Positions 11,708-23,609 of a stretch of 64,000 bases of DNA are shown here, piece after piece. Position 1 is the stretch's first letter; the number at the start of each line of letters is the position of its first letter. Under the pieces are notes generated by a model, which saw nothing but the letters and a program-made list of their open reading frames with translations, searched no databases and was not told the DNA's origin. The translations under genes and the position numbers were made by a program. This stretch comes from Odontocerum albicorne (taxonomy: Eukaryota > Arthropoda > Insecta > Trichoptera > Odontoceridae), in NCBI GenBank assembly GCA_949825065.1, contig OX463842.1, forward strand, positions 53,640,034 through 53,704,033, read 5' to 3'.

Positions 11708-13989
11708 TTATAAATTTCCTCGTTCTTGTCTTCTTTACCACTTCATATTTTATGACGCATAGAAAGGAACATTACTTTACTATATTTATCTCACAGGGCC
11801 TTCGTTCTTGTCTTCCTTACCGCTGCATATTTTTTCAAGATTTATCTTTTATTTTAATTGTTGTTAATTTTTTCAAATATTTTGTCATTTACTAAGATAA
11901 ACAATGCGTAGTTCGGATACTGATAGCAATTTTGAAACGAACTCCTAGTTGATTGAAAGAAATTGTTTCGCAGCAATTCATCAGATGAATTTTGCATAAT
12001 ATTATTACGTACGTACAAACTATTACACTATTCACCTGTTGGGGTAGGTAAAAAGGGCAGACCGCCAAATTTTGCTATCAACATACTTTCTTCATTTGCT
12101 CCATATCCATTCATCTTCTCATACAACTTCTTTGATTTCCCTTACTATTTACTCTTACTTCTGGAACAATTGTATTCACTTATCTCTTCTATATTTTGGT
12201 CGATCATCCTTTGCCATAAATTTATCTAGCCGGTCTTTTTTATACAAGTGTAAAATTGAAAAAGTCGATGGAAAATAAAGTTTGTTACAAAATCCCAAAA
12301 TTATTTTTATTGTCTCAGGAAACAAAGCTCGTATTGTACGAGTAGAACATGATGAGGAGGTCAACACTGTGGGAAGGGGAAGGGGAAGGGGAAGATAATG
12401 CTACAGAGGCCACACTCGAATAGGGGCGCGCGGGGAGGGGAGGAGAGAATAGGTTCGGAGGGGCTGCGGACTTAGCAGAGGGCTTCGTCCCTCGGAGATG
12501 CGCCATTGTATCGCTCGGAGATGCGCTATCGTATCGCTCGTTTAGCTTTGCACATACACATTTTATACAGCCAATAAAATATTTATATCTTTTTTCTCAT
12601 TTTCTTAAACTACATTCTTGCCGTTCGGTGTTCATTTTATAGTCTACAATAAATCTCAATTTCATGTTTTACGCACAAAATAAAATAGAATAGTAATAGT
12701 CGCCGCTTGCTGCTTGCTACTTGCTGCTAGTAGGATTCTGAATCGGTAAAAAATATAAAGTTTCTTCCATATTTTTTCTTGGAAACTTATTGAATTTTTA
12801 TTTTTTTTCATATATTTGCTTATGTATGAAAAAAATCAAGTAATATTTAAAGTTGTTATTTAGCAAAGTTTTGTTATTTAAAAGTAAATTGCAATTCCCA
12901 TTACGAAACAATATTTGATTTTTTCTTCACCGATTCTGTGTTTTTTTATTCGTTGAACTTTATTTCATAATAATGCAGTTTGCAAACTATCATACGAGTA
13001 CATTTATTAATTTCTATACAAGAAAGGCAAAACAATAAATTGTTACAAATGAGATACATTAATATTGATAAATTGTTGATGTACAAATATATTGTTAAAA
13101 TATTATAGTTCACTTAACCGGACAAAAATCTTTTTACAAAAAATAGTTTCATGAAACTTTCTTTACAATCTTCACAAGCTATCGAAAGTGAATAAAACAA
13201 TAAAAAGTGAGGTTTTAGTATGTCTGTGGACAATATTTACATTTTTTACAATTGTACTACATTACGAGTTATATTTACTAAAGATACGAAAAGAGACAAA
13301 AAGAGCGGATTCTCCGGTGCGAGTATATTTATAGACGTGTCCAAGTATGCCATTCGTTTCAGTTTCTTACAAAGACGAAGATGACAAAACATGCACACAT
13401 AAGTTGTGTTCTTTACATACCACAGTCACAATTATAAAACAAAAGACAAAATATTAATATCTTCTATGATAAAAACACACTGACAACTCAGGATAACATA
13501 CACACACCTTCACACCCACAACTCAGGATACGCACCTTTACATATTTCAAAATATTAAACCTTCAAATACTAATGTTAAATATAATTTATCATAATTCAA
13601 TCAACAATACTTAATTCAGTAGGAAAGGATAAAATGTCTTTCAATTGCAGCGATAATACGAAATGATAGAATTGCGGAGCAATCACAAAATATACTCGTA
13701 CTTTAGATAAAATGTAATAACCAGTCTTATCGTCATCAACCAAGATTGGGAGAAAGACGGAGTCGGAGAAGTACCGGCACGGCACGGCATGACTTGAAAA
13801 TACTCCCAAGTCTCAAAGAAATAACATCCGCTGCCTGGTTGCTTAAGTATTTGTTTCCTCGTCCGGTGATGGTGCCGGTACCGGTGGTTACTCCGTTCTC
13901 ATTGGTTCCCGAATACTATAAAAAAGGTTCACGTGTGAATCTAACTTCACGTATCAAGTTGGTTACACGGATAACTATACTACTATGCG
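11708..13989. other. Intergenic, one GC-rich patch
   Basis: AT-rich. A patch at 12360-12540 holds a GGGGAA run (12372-12392) and a 23-bp duplication (CTCGGAGATGCGC, 12491 and 12514). Short frames here (11701-12506) are low complexity. The 8-mer occurs at 12337, 12993 and 13693. The segment just before the mariner (13740-13990) is richer in GC but has no recognised gene. Confidence 0.4.
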
Positions 13990-13991
13990 TA

Positions 13992-14915
13992 TCCAGAAAG
14001 TAAGTGTACTGAGGCTCTCACGACCGGATGGATTTTATTTTCGACATGTTGGCTACACTTCCGTGTAGCTTGACCCTTCCCCTCCACAACGAGACCGGTT
14101 CGAGGTCAGTACGTTGAGAAGTGTCGACGCGACAAACGTTTCGTGAAAAATGTCAACCCAATCTTCCGCCAAGTGCGAAATTTTGTAAAAAGGCAAGAGT
14201 TTTTGAGGCGCTGCAAACTCCATGGAGATGAATTTCTCCGCTCCATCGTTACTGGAGATGAAACTTGGGTTGCACACTACACGTCTGAAACCAAAAGGCA
14301 GTCTCAACAGTGGCGTCACACCTCTTCACCCTTCGCCAAAAAGTTCAAAACCACAATTTCAGCCAAGAAAATCATGGCATCCGTGTTTTGGGACTGTCAA
14401 GGCATAATTTGAATTGAATATATGCCTCAAGGGGAGACCACCAACTCTGCAAGATACTGTGAGACCCTAAAAAATTGCGGAGGGCGATTCAGAACAAGAG
14501 GAGAGGCATGCTGACAAAGGGAGTCTGCCTGCTGCATGACAATGCCAGACCACACACGGACAACGCCACGAAGGAACTGCTCGCCTCGTTTAAATGGGAT
14601 GTCCTGAACCATCCCGCGCATTCCCCTGACCTAGCACCTTCAGATTACTATCTCTTTACCTTCCTGAAGCTATACATGGGTGGAAAAAGGTTTTCAACCG
14701 ACGAGGAGCTAAAGGAGGAGGTGGAGAAGTGGACGGAGGGGTTGGCGGGAAACTACTTCGAGGAAGGCATCAAAAAGTTGATACATCGCTTCACCACCTG
14801 CATTGAGAGGAATGGCGACTATGTCGAAAAATAGCTTACATATGTACTACGTAATTTTTTTGTTTAAATAAAAAAAATTGTAACCTACAAAAATTCAGTA
14901 CACTTACTTTCTGGA
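13992..14915 (+). mobile_element. Internally deleted mariner element with perfect TIRs and TA duplication
   Basis: Perfect 21-bp inverted repeats bound the element: 13992-14012 (starts TCCAGAAAGTAAGTG) and 14895-14915 (ends CACTTACTTTCTGGA). Each is flanked by TA (13990-13991 and 14916-14917), the classic Tc1/mariner target duplication. The total of 924 bp is shorter than the roughly 1.3 kb of full mariners. The missing part is the N-terminal DNA-binding half of the transposase. The ends could still be mobilised by an active transposase in trans. Confidence 0.93.
14104..14834 (+). pseudogene. mariner transposase remnant (DD34D catalytic domain, broken)
   Basis: The catalytic domain of a mariner transposase is readable in two frames. 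The first frame (to 14412) carries VTGDETW (first Asp codon 14257) and ends at an in-frame TGA (14410-14412). A further frameshift lies near the A run at about 14467-14473. The second frame (14475-14834) carries LLHDNARPH (second Asp codon 14538) and HSPDLAPSDYYLF (third Asp codon 14643). The spacing between the second and third Asp is 34 residues, the mariner signature DD34D. The N-terminal helix-turn-helix half is missing because of the internal deletion. It is non-functional as it stands. Confidence 0.9.
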
Positions 14916-14985
14916 TATGCCTCGTATACGCCAACAAATAATAAGAGTCGTATTGAATAGCACCAAAATAAAATACATTAAAAGA

Positions 14986-15165
14986 ATACAATGATTATTG
15001 TATATTAATAAAGTAATATTTAGGTGAATTTGCTTACTTACAACAATAATACAATGATTATTGTATATTAATATAGCAATTATATTAATTACAACAATAA
15101 TACAATGATTATTGTATATTAATATAGCAATATTTAGGTGAATGTGCTTAATTACAACAAGAAAA
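14986..15165. repeat. AT-rich tandem repeat, 3 copies
   Basis: The block AATACAATGATTATTGTATA recurs three times with TTAATATAGCAAT and TTAGGTGAAT downstream. The middle copy lacks the TTAGGTGAAT part. The core TACAATGATTATTGTA is itself nearly palindromic. Confidence 0.8.
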
Positions 15166-17524
15166 CATGTTTCCCTTACTGTTGAAACAAATAAATAAGA
15201 ACCAAAAAATGTATCGGGATAACCGCAGTAATGGATTCAACGAGAACAAAATATAAGAAAGGTATTGAGAAAATACGAAGATAGCAGTATGGGTAAGTTG
15301 AGGGTAAGGAGAGACGGCTGATGGGAGATGGGAGACGGGGCAGAGCACTGCAGGGGATCCCTGACAGCCCTGTGTTAGCCCGGCTCAGCGAGCCTTTTGT
15401 TCCTCTGTTTGTGACGTACCTATTTAAATACCTACCCTTTTCTAAACAATTCGCCAGCTCAAAAAAATTCAACGTCCAATATAATTGAGAGACTTTAATA
15501 CTTTCGAACTGAAGCACAAATATTCATTGACTTGAAACTATTGTATTTACTTTATTCCCTTTATAATCTTCGAATAAAAAATGAAACACTTAATTTAGCC
15601 CTCGATATCCTCTTTATGGAATATAATCCCAATTAACGATTTATATTAGCAGCTTAAGACCCTATTATATTTTTTCGATTCATTAAAAATAATTTGGAGA
15701 GTTGCTGGAAATCCGGCTTAATACTCGTATTTATCGGGCTACTGGGGCACCTCCTTACACTTCACCTGGTTGGGGTCTCTAGCTGCCTTACCTAATCACC
15801 ACCAGCCCGTGGCCCACATTGCTAGACGAATTGCTCACCTCCACCTTCTACCTCTCCCTTTCCTCCTACCCATCTCCCAACCCTTCAACAACCCAACCCA
15901 AAACATACATTTTCGAAGTTTTTTACTAAATCTTAATTCTATTACTATTTTATATACTTATAACAATAGTTTTTTTGTCTTTCAAATGATGTCACAATAA
16001 ATAGTAATGTGTTTTGCAGAACGATTTTTCAAATTTTCGATTTTTAAAACTTTAAGATAGTGAAATACAGAGACATGTTTATTCCTCTATAAGGATTTAT
16101 TGTGCTTTGTTAGGTAAAATCTGTGAGTTGTTTGAAAGCCGAACGGTGCCTGAAACGCTCTTTTATTTATTGGTTTGTAGCAAACTAGAAATCAATACTT
16201 ACATTTAGCGATGACATAAGACAATTAACATTAACTCAATCATGGCAGAAATTTTCATGACTCTTTTGAACAGGTCTGCTTCGGATATTGAAATATTTCA
16301 TATCACATTAACAAATGGGATATGTACTAAGTGAACGAAAGGGAAAAATCACGAGAAACAGAAGTGCATGCATGGCAGTATGTATGATTATGTATGAGGC
16401 AAAAACTGTTCGTGTGGAAAGAAAAATGAGGTGATCTATCATATTTACCTACCCGTAAGAGATGACGCGTGATAAAATGTACGTATATGATAACAACAAT
16501 ATGAAATATTTTCTAAAACATATGTAAACTTTTAAAAACATTTTTTGCAAAATAATGAAAAAGTAATTTTAAGTATTTTTACTTTGCATCATGCGTAATA
16601 AATTGCAATATTTATCAATATACATACTCGTATGTTACTGCAGTCGAGTTTAAGTTGAGGAAATAACATCAGCTTCTAAAGCTGAAGTAGATCTAGAATT
16701 AGAATTTCCATAGCCCAGCCCAGCCTGGCAGGCTCCGAAGAGATTCCTCACCTAGGGCTAGTGCCTAAGTTTTCCTCCCGTGCCCCGCACTCCACAGCAC
16801 CAGTCCCGCCGTCGCCTCGGGGCAACAGGTCCACCCGTACCATAGATGACCGATATGATAGGGCGCACCCCTATCTCGGGCACCCCCTCCTACGTTCTAA
16901 ATGAGTTTCTGTTTGATTTCATCCGGAGTTGGTGATCTGTGAAGCCATGAAACCAGCGCTCATTTAGGGTCATTACAGTTTTCCTTGACTCTGAACTAAG
17001 TTGTACGATAAGCTTCACCACACGACAAATACGAGTATTATATACCTGTGTTTATTTCAAAGAAGGGTGAGTTTTAAAACTTATATTCATTTTTTTTCCT
17101 TGAGATTGTCAGAATAATGTACCAGTATTAGTTTAGCATATCTTCAGAGCGACACCTTTTCAGTGATATGTGTCGAAAGAATAAGCTCAATCCCATATTA
17201 TTATACTCGTAGATCTTAATAGTCAACCACGAGTGGTCGTCGATTCTCAGCCTTCCTGTGGAAAGAAAAACGTTTTACGAGTACTTCAGCAAAAACACAA
17301 TCTTGGCTGTTCAAAACCGAAGTTTGTTGCAAGTCTTGTTGCCTTAAACGAGTTGAAGGTGTGCACCTGGATAGTCAAAGTGGTTTCAGAATCAATTTTT
17401 TAGCGAGTGACATGATTTTTATCTTAAAGCTAATAGAAAACCAGTAAAAAAATTCTCTCAAGGCTAATAGGAACAAGAAAAATATCGTGAGCAACGTAAA
17501 CTACTCTGCTTGATATTTTGAGTT
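15166..17524. other. Intergenic, no gene recognised
   Basis: Mixed AT-rich DNA with a GC-richer stretch at 16710-16900. Frames at 15148-15517 and 15770-16000 lack domains. The 8-mer occurs at 15722, 16625, 17030, 17214 and 17276. Confidence 0.4.
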
Positions 17525-17690
17525 ACACATTCATTAAGAATTGTACAGTACATATTTATTATGAATTGTACAGTACACATTCATTAAGAATTGTACAGTA
17601 CATATTTATTATGAATTGTACAGTACACATTCATTAAGAATTGTAAAGTACACATTCATTTGGAATTATACAGTACAAATTCATTAAGAA
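17525..17690. repeat. 25-bp tandem repeat in alternating dimers
   Basis: Units ACACATTCATTAAGAATTG and ACATATTTATTATGAATTG, each followed by TACAGT, alternate for about 6-7 copies, giving a 50-bp higher-order period. The last copies are degenerate. Confidence 0.85.
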
Positions 17691-17819
17691 TTTTCGCAGT
17701 AGCCTATTAAATGAATTACAGTAAGATTTTAATCTTTTTGTTATCAAAATACACATTTTTACTAAAAAAAAAAAAAACATTTTGTTGTCACGGGGAGCTC
17801 TGAACACTGTAATGAAAAA

Positions 17820-18240
17820 TTTACATTAAAATTAATGTCGGACAATTGGGAAGTAATTTAGAGAATTTCGTAAATAAGCGGGGAGAATATGGAACCAGAC
17901 AGAACCTTTGTATGGGATGTATGCTTGAGGTCATAAGAGCGGCATTTGGAAGCGACATTTCAGTTTGATTTATTGCCTCGAGAATGATGTAATTCGCCGC
18001 GCCTGGCAACACTTTGTGTTGATTCTTATTTCTGTTTTGCGTTACGTCGTGGAGAACCGCGTTACTATTTAAATAGTAATTCATGTTAGGTGCCGCGGTG
18101 TGCTGATAATTAAAACACGCGCGAATGATTTATAGGCCGTGGGGGAAGGAGCGAGGCAGACGGGGGTGGCGAGGGTACTCGTAGAGAGGTCCGCGGCCCA
18201 GCATTGTGCTTGCGGAGATCGCGTCACCTGGCTCCGGATA
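17820..18240. other. GC-richer single-copy island, possible conserved non-coding element
   Basis: An island of balanced base composition within AT-rich DNA. It carries homeodomain-like sites (TAATTC, ATAATTA, TTTATAGG) and a perfect 18-bp palindrome, TTACTATTTAAATAGTAA (18062-18079). It has no convincing reading frame and no repeat relation. A regulatory role is inference only. Confidence 0.3.
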
Positions 18241-18457
18241 AACATTAAAATCGAAGAGTTTTTAAAAAATGTTAGGAAAGTCAAACTTTATGGCTCAAGA
18301 TTCAAGGGAATGATCTTCAAACTTTATGGCCCAAGATTCAAGGAAATGATCTTCAAACCTGTTCCCTTAAAGGGTAAAACCAAAGTTTAAAAAAAACTGT
18401 CAGACTAGATAATTTCGTTTCAATGTTGAATGAGCATTAAAGTGTATTATATAGAAT

Positions 18458-18773
18458 TTATTAAAAAAATATAAAATTAGACAATTCGTTTTATGTCTGC
18501 GCGTGATATATAAGGGATGCCTATAACTTTTCTAAACAATGATGGTGTAATTTTAGGTAAAATGGGATGGTATTAAATTATACTGATTTAATGCAGCTGA
18601 CTGGTCCATCAAGTTACGGCTGCAGCGCAGTATGTGTAGAAACTAGGGCCGACTATAGGCAGTGATGTTAAAAGTGTTCAAGGTGCCACGCACCCCACCA
18701 TGACCTCGGCCACGTGCGAAGGCCGGCGCCGGCTCCCGAGGGCCTCGTCCTCAGCCCCCTAGCCCTGACCTAC
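18458..18773. repeat. 316-bp dispersed repeat, copy 1
   Basis: This sequence recurs at 22251-22566 with the same length and roughly 90% identity by eye. It begins TTATTAAAAAAATATAAA and ends in a GC-rich part with AGCCCTGACCTAC. There is no long frame and no clear terminal inverted repeat. It may be a short interspersed element or part of a local duplication. Confidence 0.85.
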
Positions 18774-19029
18774 CTGCCATCCGGCAGCCACATGATCGAT
18801 ATCCTTTCTCTCCTGCGCTCCACAACTCCACTTCCCCACCCTACTGGGACCGCTTTCATTATAAGTATGCGCACCTCATTAATAATCAATCGCCTTTCTG
18901 TTAATACATACGAGTAACATAATATAATTGCGTGAAGCCAGGTTGTTCAAATATGGTAAAAGTACGAGTACACGTGTGTTGACGTCTTAACTGAATTCTT
19001 AGCAAGTCGGTGATATTTTATTACACGAT

Positions 19030-19258
19030 CATTGTACGTGCACGTGTATATCTTTGTAGTACAATCAAGATTTATATCATTTTATGTGCACCTGCATATG
19101 TTCGAAGCACAACCAAGCGGATTTATATTATTCCACGTGGACGTGTATATGTTCGTAGTACAACCAAGTGGATTTATATCATTGCATGTGCACCTGCTTA
19201 ACATATGTTCGAAGTCCAACCTAGCGGGTTTATATCATTATACATAGACGTGTATATG
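19030..19258. repeat. 51-bp minisatellite, left part
   Basis: Degenerate copies of a unit of about 51 bp, containing TATATGTTCGTAGTACAACC, AAGCGGGTTTATATCATTG and TACGTGCACGTG. The array is interrupted at 19258 by the LINE insertion and resumes at 22197 and 22567. Confidence 0.85.
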
Positions 19259-22196
19259 CCAATCACGGCCCTCTTAAACTTTGCGCGACTTATCTTCCAC
19301 CTACCTCCCCACTTGTCGAGTCTGAATTGGACTCATTCCTCGCAGATAATATCCCCACCATCATGGCGGGAGATCTAAATGCTAAACACCCCTTCTGGCA
19401 CAGCCGCACTTCCAACACTCACGGTAATAAACTTGACGAAATCTCCTCCCGGAAAAGATACTTCGTGGAAGGACCCACGTCTCCCACCCTCTATCCACTA
19501 ATAGACAATCATCGCCCTGATGTCATCGACATCATAGTCCATAACGACATTCTCTATCAAACAGATCTCACGACTGTTCACCAGCTTCAATCCGATCACT
19601 ACCCGGTATTACTTCAATTGACGGATGGCTTACCACCCTTCTCGCCCTCAGCCCCCCCGCGACACACCACCTCGTGGAGCGATTTCGCTATTAACGTCGA
19701 CAGCAGCATCAAAATACCGACAACCTTCCCCGACACGAACTCCATAGACGCCGCTATAAATGACTTCACAACCACCATCAAATCCGCTCTCACATCCTCT
19801 TCAAAAGAGAGACCAGCCGATAAACCCGAACTTCCCCTTCCTCCACATATCAAAATACTGATTATGGAAAAAAACAAAACCAGAAAGTTGTGGCAAAACA
19901 CAGCTGTCCCCTCTTACAAAACCGACTACAACAGATTAGTCAAAAAAATCAAACACCTCCTACAGCAACTCCGCAATGACAAATGGTCAGACTTCGTCGA
20001 GTCTCTCGAATACAATGATGGACTCAAATGGAAACTAACGCGTAGCCTTAGAAATACGCCCTCCCGACCCAACTCTCTTCAAGGACCAAATGGCCCCGTT
20101 TTCTCTGCTCGCGACCGCGCAGAGACCTTTGCTGACTCTCTAGCTAATATCTTCTCGCCAAATGCAGACCTCTCTAACCCCTCTCACTCAATAATGGTCG
20201 ACAACGCAGTTGCCGACATATTAAATGAGCAAACCCCCCCCACCACAGACTTCTTCTCACCGTTAGAAATTCAATCTATCATAAAAAATCTCATCAACAA
20301 AAAAGCCCCCGGCCCCGATAAAATCAATAATCTCACCTTGAAAAAACTTCCGAAAAAAGCCATTTACGCCCTTACCGCCATTTACAATGCCTGCCTTCGA
20401 CATAAATTCTTTCCAACCCCATTCAAAAACGCCGACGTCATCATGTTCCCTAAACCGGGTAAAAGCCACGTTATCCCTGAAAATTACAGGCCGATCAGTC
20501 TGCTCCCGACTCTAGGTAAAGTGCTCGAAAAATTAATCCTAGAACGTCTCTCGTTAGAAACTTACTCAGGTAACATCATCCCAGATTCGCAACACGGATT
20601 TAGGCCATTACACTCTACCAACCATCAGCTTCTTCGCGTTGTAGAACACATCATCAAATACTTCAGCTCCAAAGGCCTCACGACCCTCCTTTCACTAGAC
20701 GTGGCGAAAGCCTTCGACACAGTCTGGCTCAACGGACTCATATTCAAACTGCACAAGTCAGGTATTCCCCTCAGACTAGTGCAAATCATCGCATCATTCC
20801 TTGAAAATCGCTCCTTCTCCGTCAAAATAGACGGTATAAACTCATCCCCTCGCCCCATTCTGGCAGGTGTGCCCCAAGGTGCACTGTTGTCCCCTATCCT
20901 GTATAACATATACACGAGCGATATGCCCCAATTTTCACGTACACATTGTATCACCGCGCAATACGCTGACGACACAGCCTTTCTCTCTTCATCGAAATAT
21001 GAATCCGTATCCCACAACAGACTGCAAGACTTCATTCCCATTCTGGAGCACTGGTGCACCAAATGGAAGATCAAAATAAATCCCACCAAAAGCACAGCAG
21101 TCCGCTTCTCACGCAGATACATCAAACCCATCAGAACTCTTAAACTCTTCGGCCAGAGCGTCCCATGGTCAAAACACGTAAAATACCTAGGCCTCACATT
21201 AGACAGTAGACTCTCGTGGCATAAACACGCCCTCAATATCAAATCAAAAGCTCACGGAACACTCAAATCATTATTTCCCTTGATCAGTAAATACAGCAAA
21301 CTTAGCACGCGCACTAAACTCCACCTATATAAAGCGATCGTCAGACCGCAACTGACATACGCCCTTCCGGTCTGGGGCCACGCGAAGAAAACAACGCTAC
21401 ATCACATTCAGATCATTCAAAACAAAGCCCTCCGCATAATTTTAAAAGCACCCTACATCGTCCGTAATTCAAGACTCCACGCAGATACCAAACTACATAC
21501 TATCCCCGAACATATGCGCGCTCTGGCCGAAAGGTTCTACAGCTCTATATCCCGTCATCCCAACCCAGTCATAAAAGCCTTAGATAACTACAACGCGAAC
21601 ACCAGTTACAGACACACTCGTCCGAAATCAATATTGCGAAACATCCCCCCGACCCCCCCCTCTTTAACTCTAATCATCCCCCCAAATGACCCCCCGATTG
21701 TCACTCTGAACACCCCATCATCGATAATTCCTCCGGCAGACAGTTTACCCCCATAGGCAACCGCATTTCTCACCTTCAACAAACATTTTCTATACCTTAA
21801 TATATTTATAAAAGTCACACACGTTTCCCCACTCATTTACTTATCTACATATACTATATTCATTCTTATAATTTATTCACCATCATTATTTTTTTTTTTT
21901 TTTTTTTTTTTCACCCATTCAATATAAAACAGTGTGTGACGACACAAATTTATGTATATTTGTATTTAATATTATGTATATATCATCATATTTATATATG
22001 TATTTAATCGTTTATAATTTCTCATAATCATTCATAAAATCAAAACAATTACCACAAACCTATCCTTTCCCGATTCCCAAAAAGATCCAAAAATTTCCAA
22101 TAAATATCTTAACAGTCAGAACTTATCCGATGAAGGAGTAAGGTGTCCTACCATCGGACCGAAACTCCGAACAAGCTATCCATCACTTGAAAAAAA
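19259..22196 (+). mobile_element. 5'-truncated Jockey-clade LINE inserted in the minisatellite
   Basis: Minisatellite sequence stops at 19258 and LINE coding sequence begins at once, in frame, inside the endonuclease. The element ends with CACTTGAAAAAAA at 22190-22196. The 11-mer ACGTGTATATG is present just before it (19248-19258) and just after it (22197-22207), as expected for a target-site duplication. The minisatellite unit itself contains this 11-mer, so the duplication could be partly coincidental. A T run lies at 21889-21911 in the 3' UTR. There are no 8-mer scars inside, which fits a late insertion. Confidence 0.88.
19261..21756 (+). CDS. LINE ORF2: endonuclease (partial) and reverse transcriptase
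   Basis: The frame is open from the truncation point to TAG at 21754-21756. Because the 5' end is missing, no genuine start codon is present. Residues below are numbered from the TTG codon at 19327. The endonuclease remnant has GDLNAKHPFW (15-24), RPDVIDII (63-70) and SDHYPV (89-94). The reverse transcriptase has KAPGPDK (326-332), NYRPISLLP (386-394), LDVAKAFDTVW (D458), GVPQGALLSP (514-523) and YADD (546-549). A C-terminal region with KYLGLTLD and a Pro/Thr-rich tail follows. There is no RNase H. Layout and motifs fit Jockey-type ORF2 (X-element/BS-like). It would nick DNA and prime reverse transcription, but most of the endonuclease and all of ORF1 are gone. The frame is otherwise intact, so the copy is young. 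Confidence 0.93.
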   Translation, partial: NHGPLKLCATYLPPTSPLVESELDSFLADNIPTIMAGDLNAKHPFWHSRTSNTHGNKLDEISSRKRYFVEGPTSPTLYPLIDNHRPDVIDIIVHNDILYQTDLTTVHQLQSDHYPVLLQLTDGLPPFSPSAPPRHTTSWSDFAINVDSSIKIPTTFPDTNSIDAAINDFTTTIKSALTSSSKERPADKPELPLPPHIKILIMEKNKTRKLWQNTAVPSYKTDYNRLVKKIKHLLQQLRNDKWSDFVESLEYNDGLKWKLTRSLRNTPSRPNSLQGPNGPVFSARDRAETFADSLANIFSPNADLSNPSHSIMVDNAVADILNEQTPPTTDFFSPLEIQSIIKNLINKKAPGPDKINNLTLKKLPKKAIYALTAIYNACLRHKFFPTPFKNADVIMFPKPGKSHVIPENYRPISLLPTLGKVLEKLILERLSLETYSGNIIPDSQHGFRPLHSTNHQLLRVVEHIIKYFSSKGLTTLLSLDVAKAFDTVWLNGLIFKLHKSGIPLRLVQIIASFLENRSFSVKIDGINSSPRPILAGVPQGALLSPILYNIYTSDMPQFSRTHCITAQYADDTAFLSSSKYESVSHNRLQDFIPILEHWCTKWKIKINPTKSTAVRFSRRYIKPIRTLKLFGQSVPWSKHVKYLGLTLDSRLSWHKHALNIKSKAHGTLKSLFPLISKYSKLSTRTKLHLYKAIVRPQLTYALPVWGHAKKTTLHHIQIIQNKALRIILKAPYIVRNSRLHADTKLHTIPEHMRALAERFYSSISRHPNPVIKALDNYNANTSYRHTRPKSILRNIPPTPPSLTLIIPPNDPPIVTLNTPSSIIPPADSLPP

Positions 22197-22250
22197 ACGT
22201 GTATATGTTCGTAGTACAACCAAGTGGGCTTATAGCATTGTACGTGCATG
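22197..22250. repeat. 51-bp minisatellite, short segment between LINE and 316-bp repeat
   Basis: One unit (ACGTGTATATGTTCGTAGTA onward) continues the array after the LINE insertion and is then interrupted by the second copy of the 316-bp repeat. Confidence 0.8.
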
Positions 22251-22566
22251 TTATTAAAAAAATATAAAGTGAGAAAATTGGTTTTATGTCTGCGCGTGAT
22301 ATATAAGGGATGCCTATAACTTTTCTAAACAATGATGGTGTAATTTTAGGTAAAAGGGGATGGTATTAAATGAAACTGATTTAATGCAGCTGACTGGTCC
22401 TTCAATTTACAGTTGCAGTGCAGTATATGTAGAAACTAGGGCCGACTATAGGCAATGATATTAAAAGTGTTTAAGGTGCCACGCACCCCGCCATGACCTC
22501 GGGCACGTGCGGAGGCCGGCACCAGCTCCCGAGGACCTCGTCCTCAGCCCCCTAGCCCTGACCTAC
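22251..22566. repeat. 316-bp dispersed repeat, copy 2
   Basis: Same length and same ends as 18458-18773, with mostly substitutions. It has minisatellite units on both sides, whereas copy 1 has none immediately adjacent. This suggests either insertion into the array or a larger duplication that included part of the array. Confidence 0.85.
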
Positions 22567-23005
22567 GTTCACGGTCACTGTATACGTTCATAGTACAACC
22601 AAGCGGGTTTATATATTGTGCGTGTACGGGTATATGTTCGTAGTACAACCAAGCGGGTTTATATCATTGTAAGTGCACTTGTATATACTGTACCTATATG
22701 TTCATAACATAGTACAACCAAGCGGGTTTGTATCATTGTACGTGCTCGGGTATATGTTTGTAGTACAACCAAGCGGCTTTATATCATTGTACGTGCACCT
22801 GTATCATATATGTTCGTAGTACAACCAAGTGGGTTTACATCATTGTACGTGGACGTATATATGTTCGTAGTACAACCAAGCGGGTTTATATCATTGAATG
22901 TGTGTATACTGTATATGTTCATATTACAACGAAGCGGGCTTATAAAATTGTACTCGTACGTGCACATGTATATGTTCTTAGTACAACCAAGCGGGTTTAT
23001 GTCAT
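22567..23005. repeat. 51-bp minisatellite, right part
   Basis: About eight degenerate units with GTAGTACAACCAAGCGGGTT. Most copies read ATTGTACGTG (for example 22787-22796). The copy near 22951 reads ATTG-TACTCGTA-CGTG, that is, with an extra 6 bp. Confidence 0.88.
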
Positions 23006-23609
23006 AGGAAAATTTCTTCCAACTAAATAGAAAATAGTTAAAGAAGCCTTAAATAAAAACCAGACTGAAACCCGTTTTTGAAACTTCTGAGTTCAACCGG
23101 AAATCAAATTTGCAACCCCCTATCGTAAAACAGGAACCACATACAACGGATTATACCTGTTATACTTAAATAGTGTGGGACGGGACTAATTGTTCTATTC
23201 ATGTGAAAGAATACTGGGAAGGATCCTTCTCATAGTGTTAGCCGGGGCCGAGAATATATTCGCCGTGTCTTAGCCATCATATAGTATTTGTTCTGCAAGT
23301 TTAGGGGACGTATGAAGAATAGAGGACGATTACTTGCGCGATTGTACGATTGACGGGAACATAACAACTATGTGCTTCTAATATTGCGGGACAGTTGAAT
23401 TTACATTGCAGCATTTTTAATATAGAGTGTATCGGACGTGTGCCATCACCCGTGTGTGTGTGTATGTGATATGAAAAGGACACTGTGTGTAGATCTGTAT
23501 TATTAAACTTGTATGTTATGATATCTGTTATGTTACTGTATTTGTATTTGAAATGTATATGATTTTACATGTAAATCTGCTATATAACTATGTTAATATG
23601 TATGTTTGT
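23006..23609. other. Intergenic, no gene recognised
   Basis: Non-repetitive sequence with a short GTGTGTGTGTATGTG run near 23450. No credible frame. Confidence 0.4.

Noticed and set aside
20625..21242. 205-codon minus-strand ORF
   Set aside because: Antisense shadow of the LINE reverse transcriptase.
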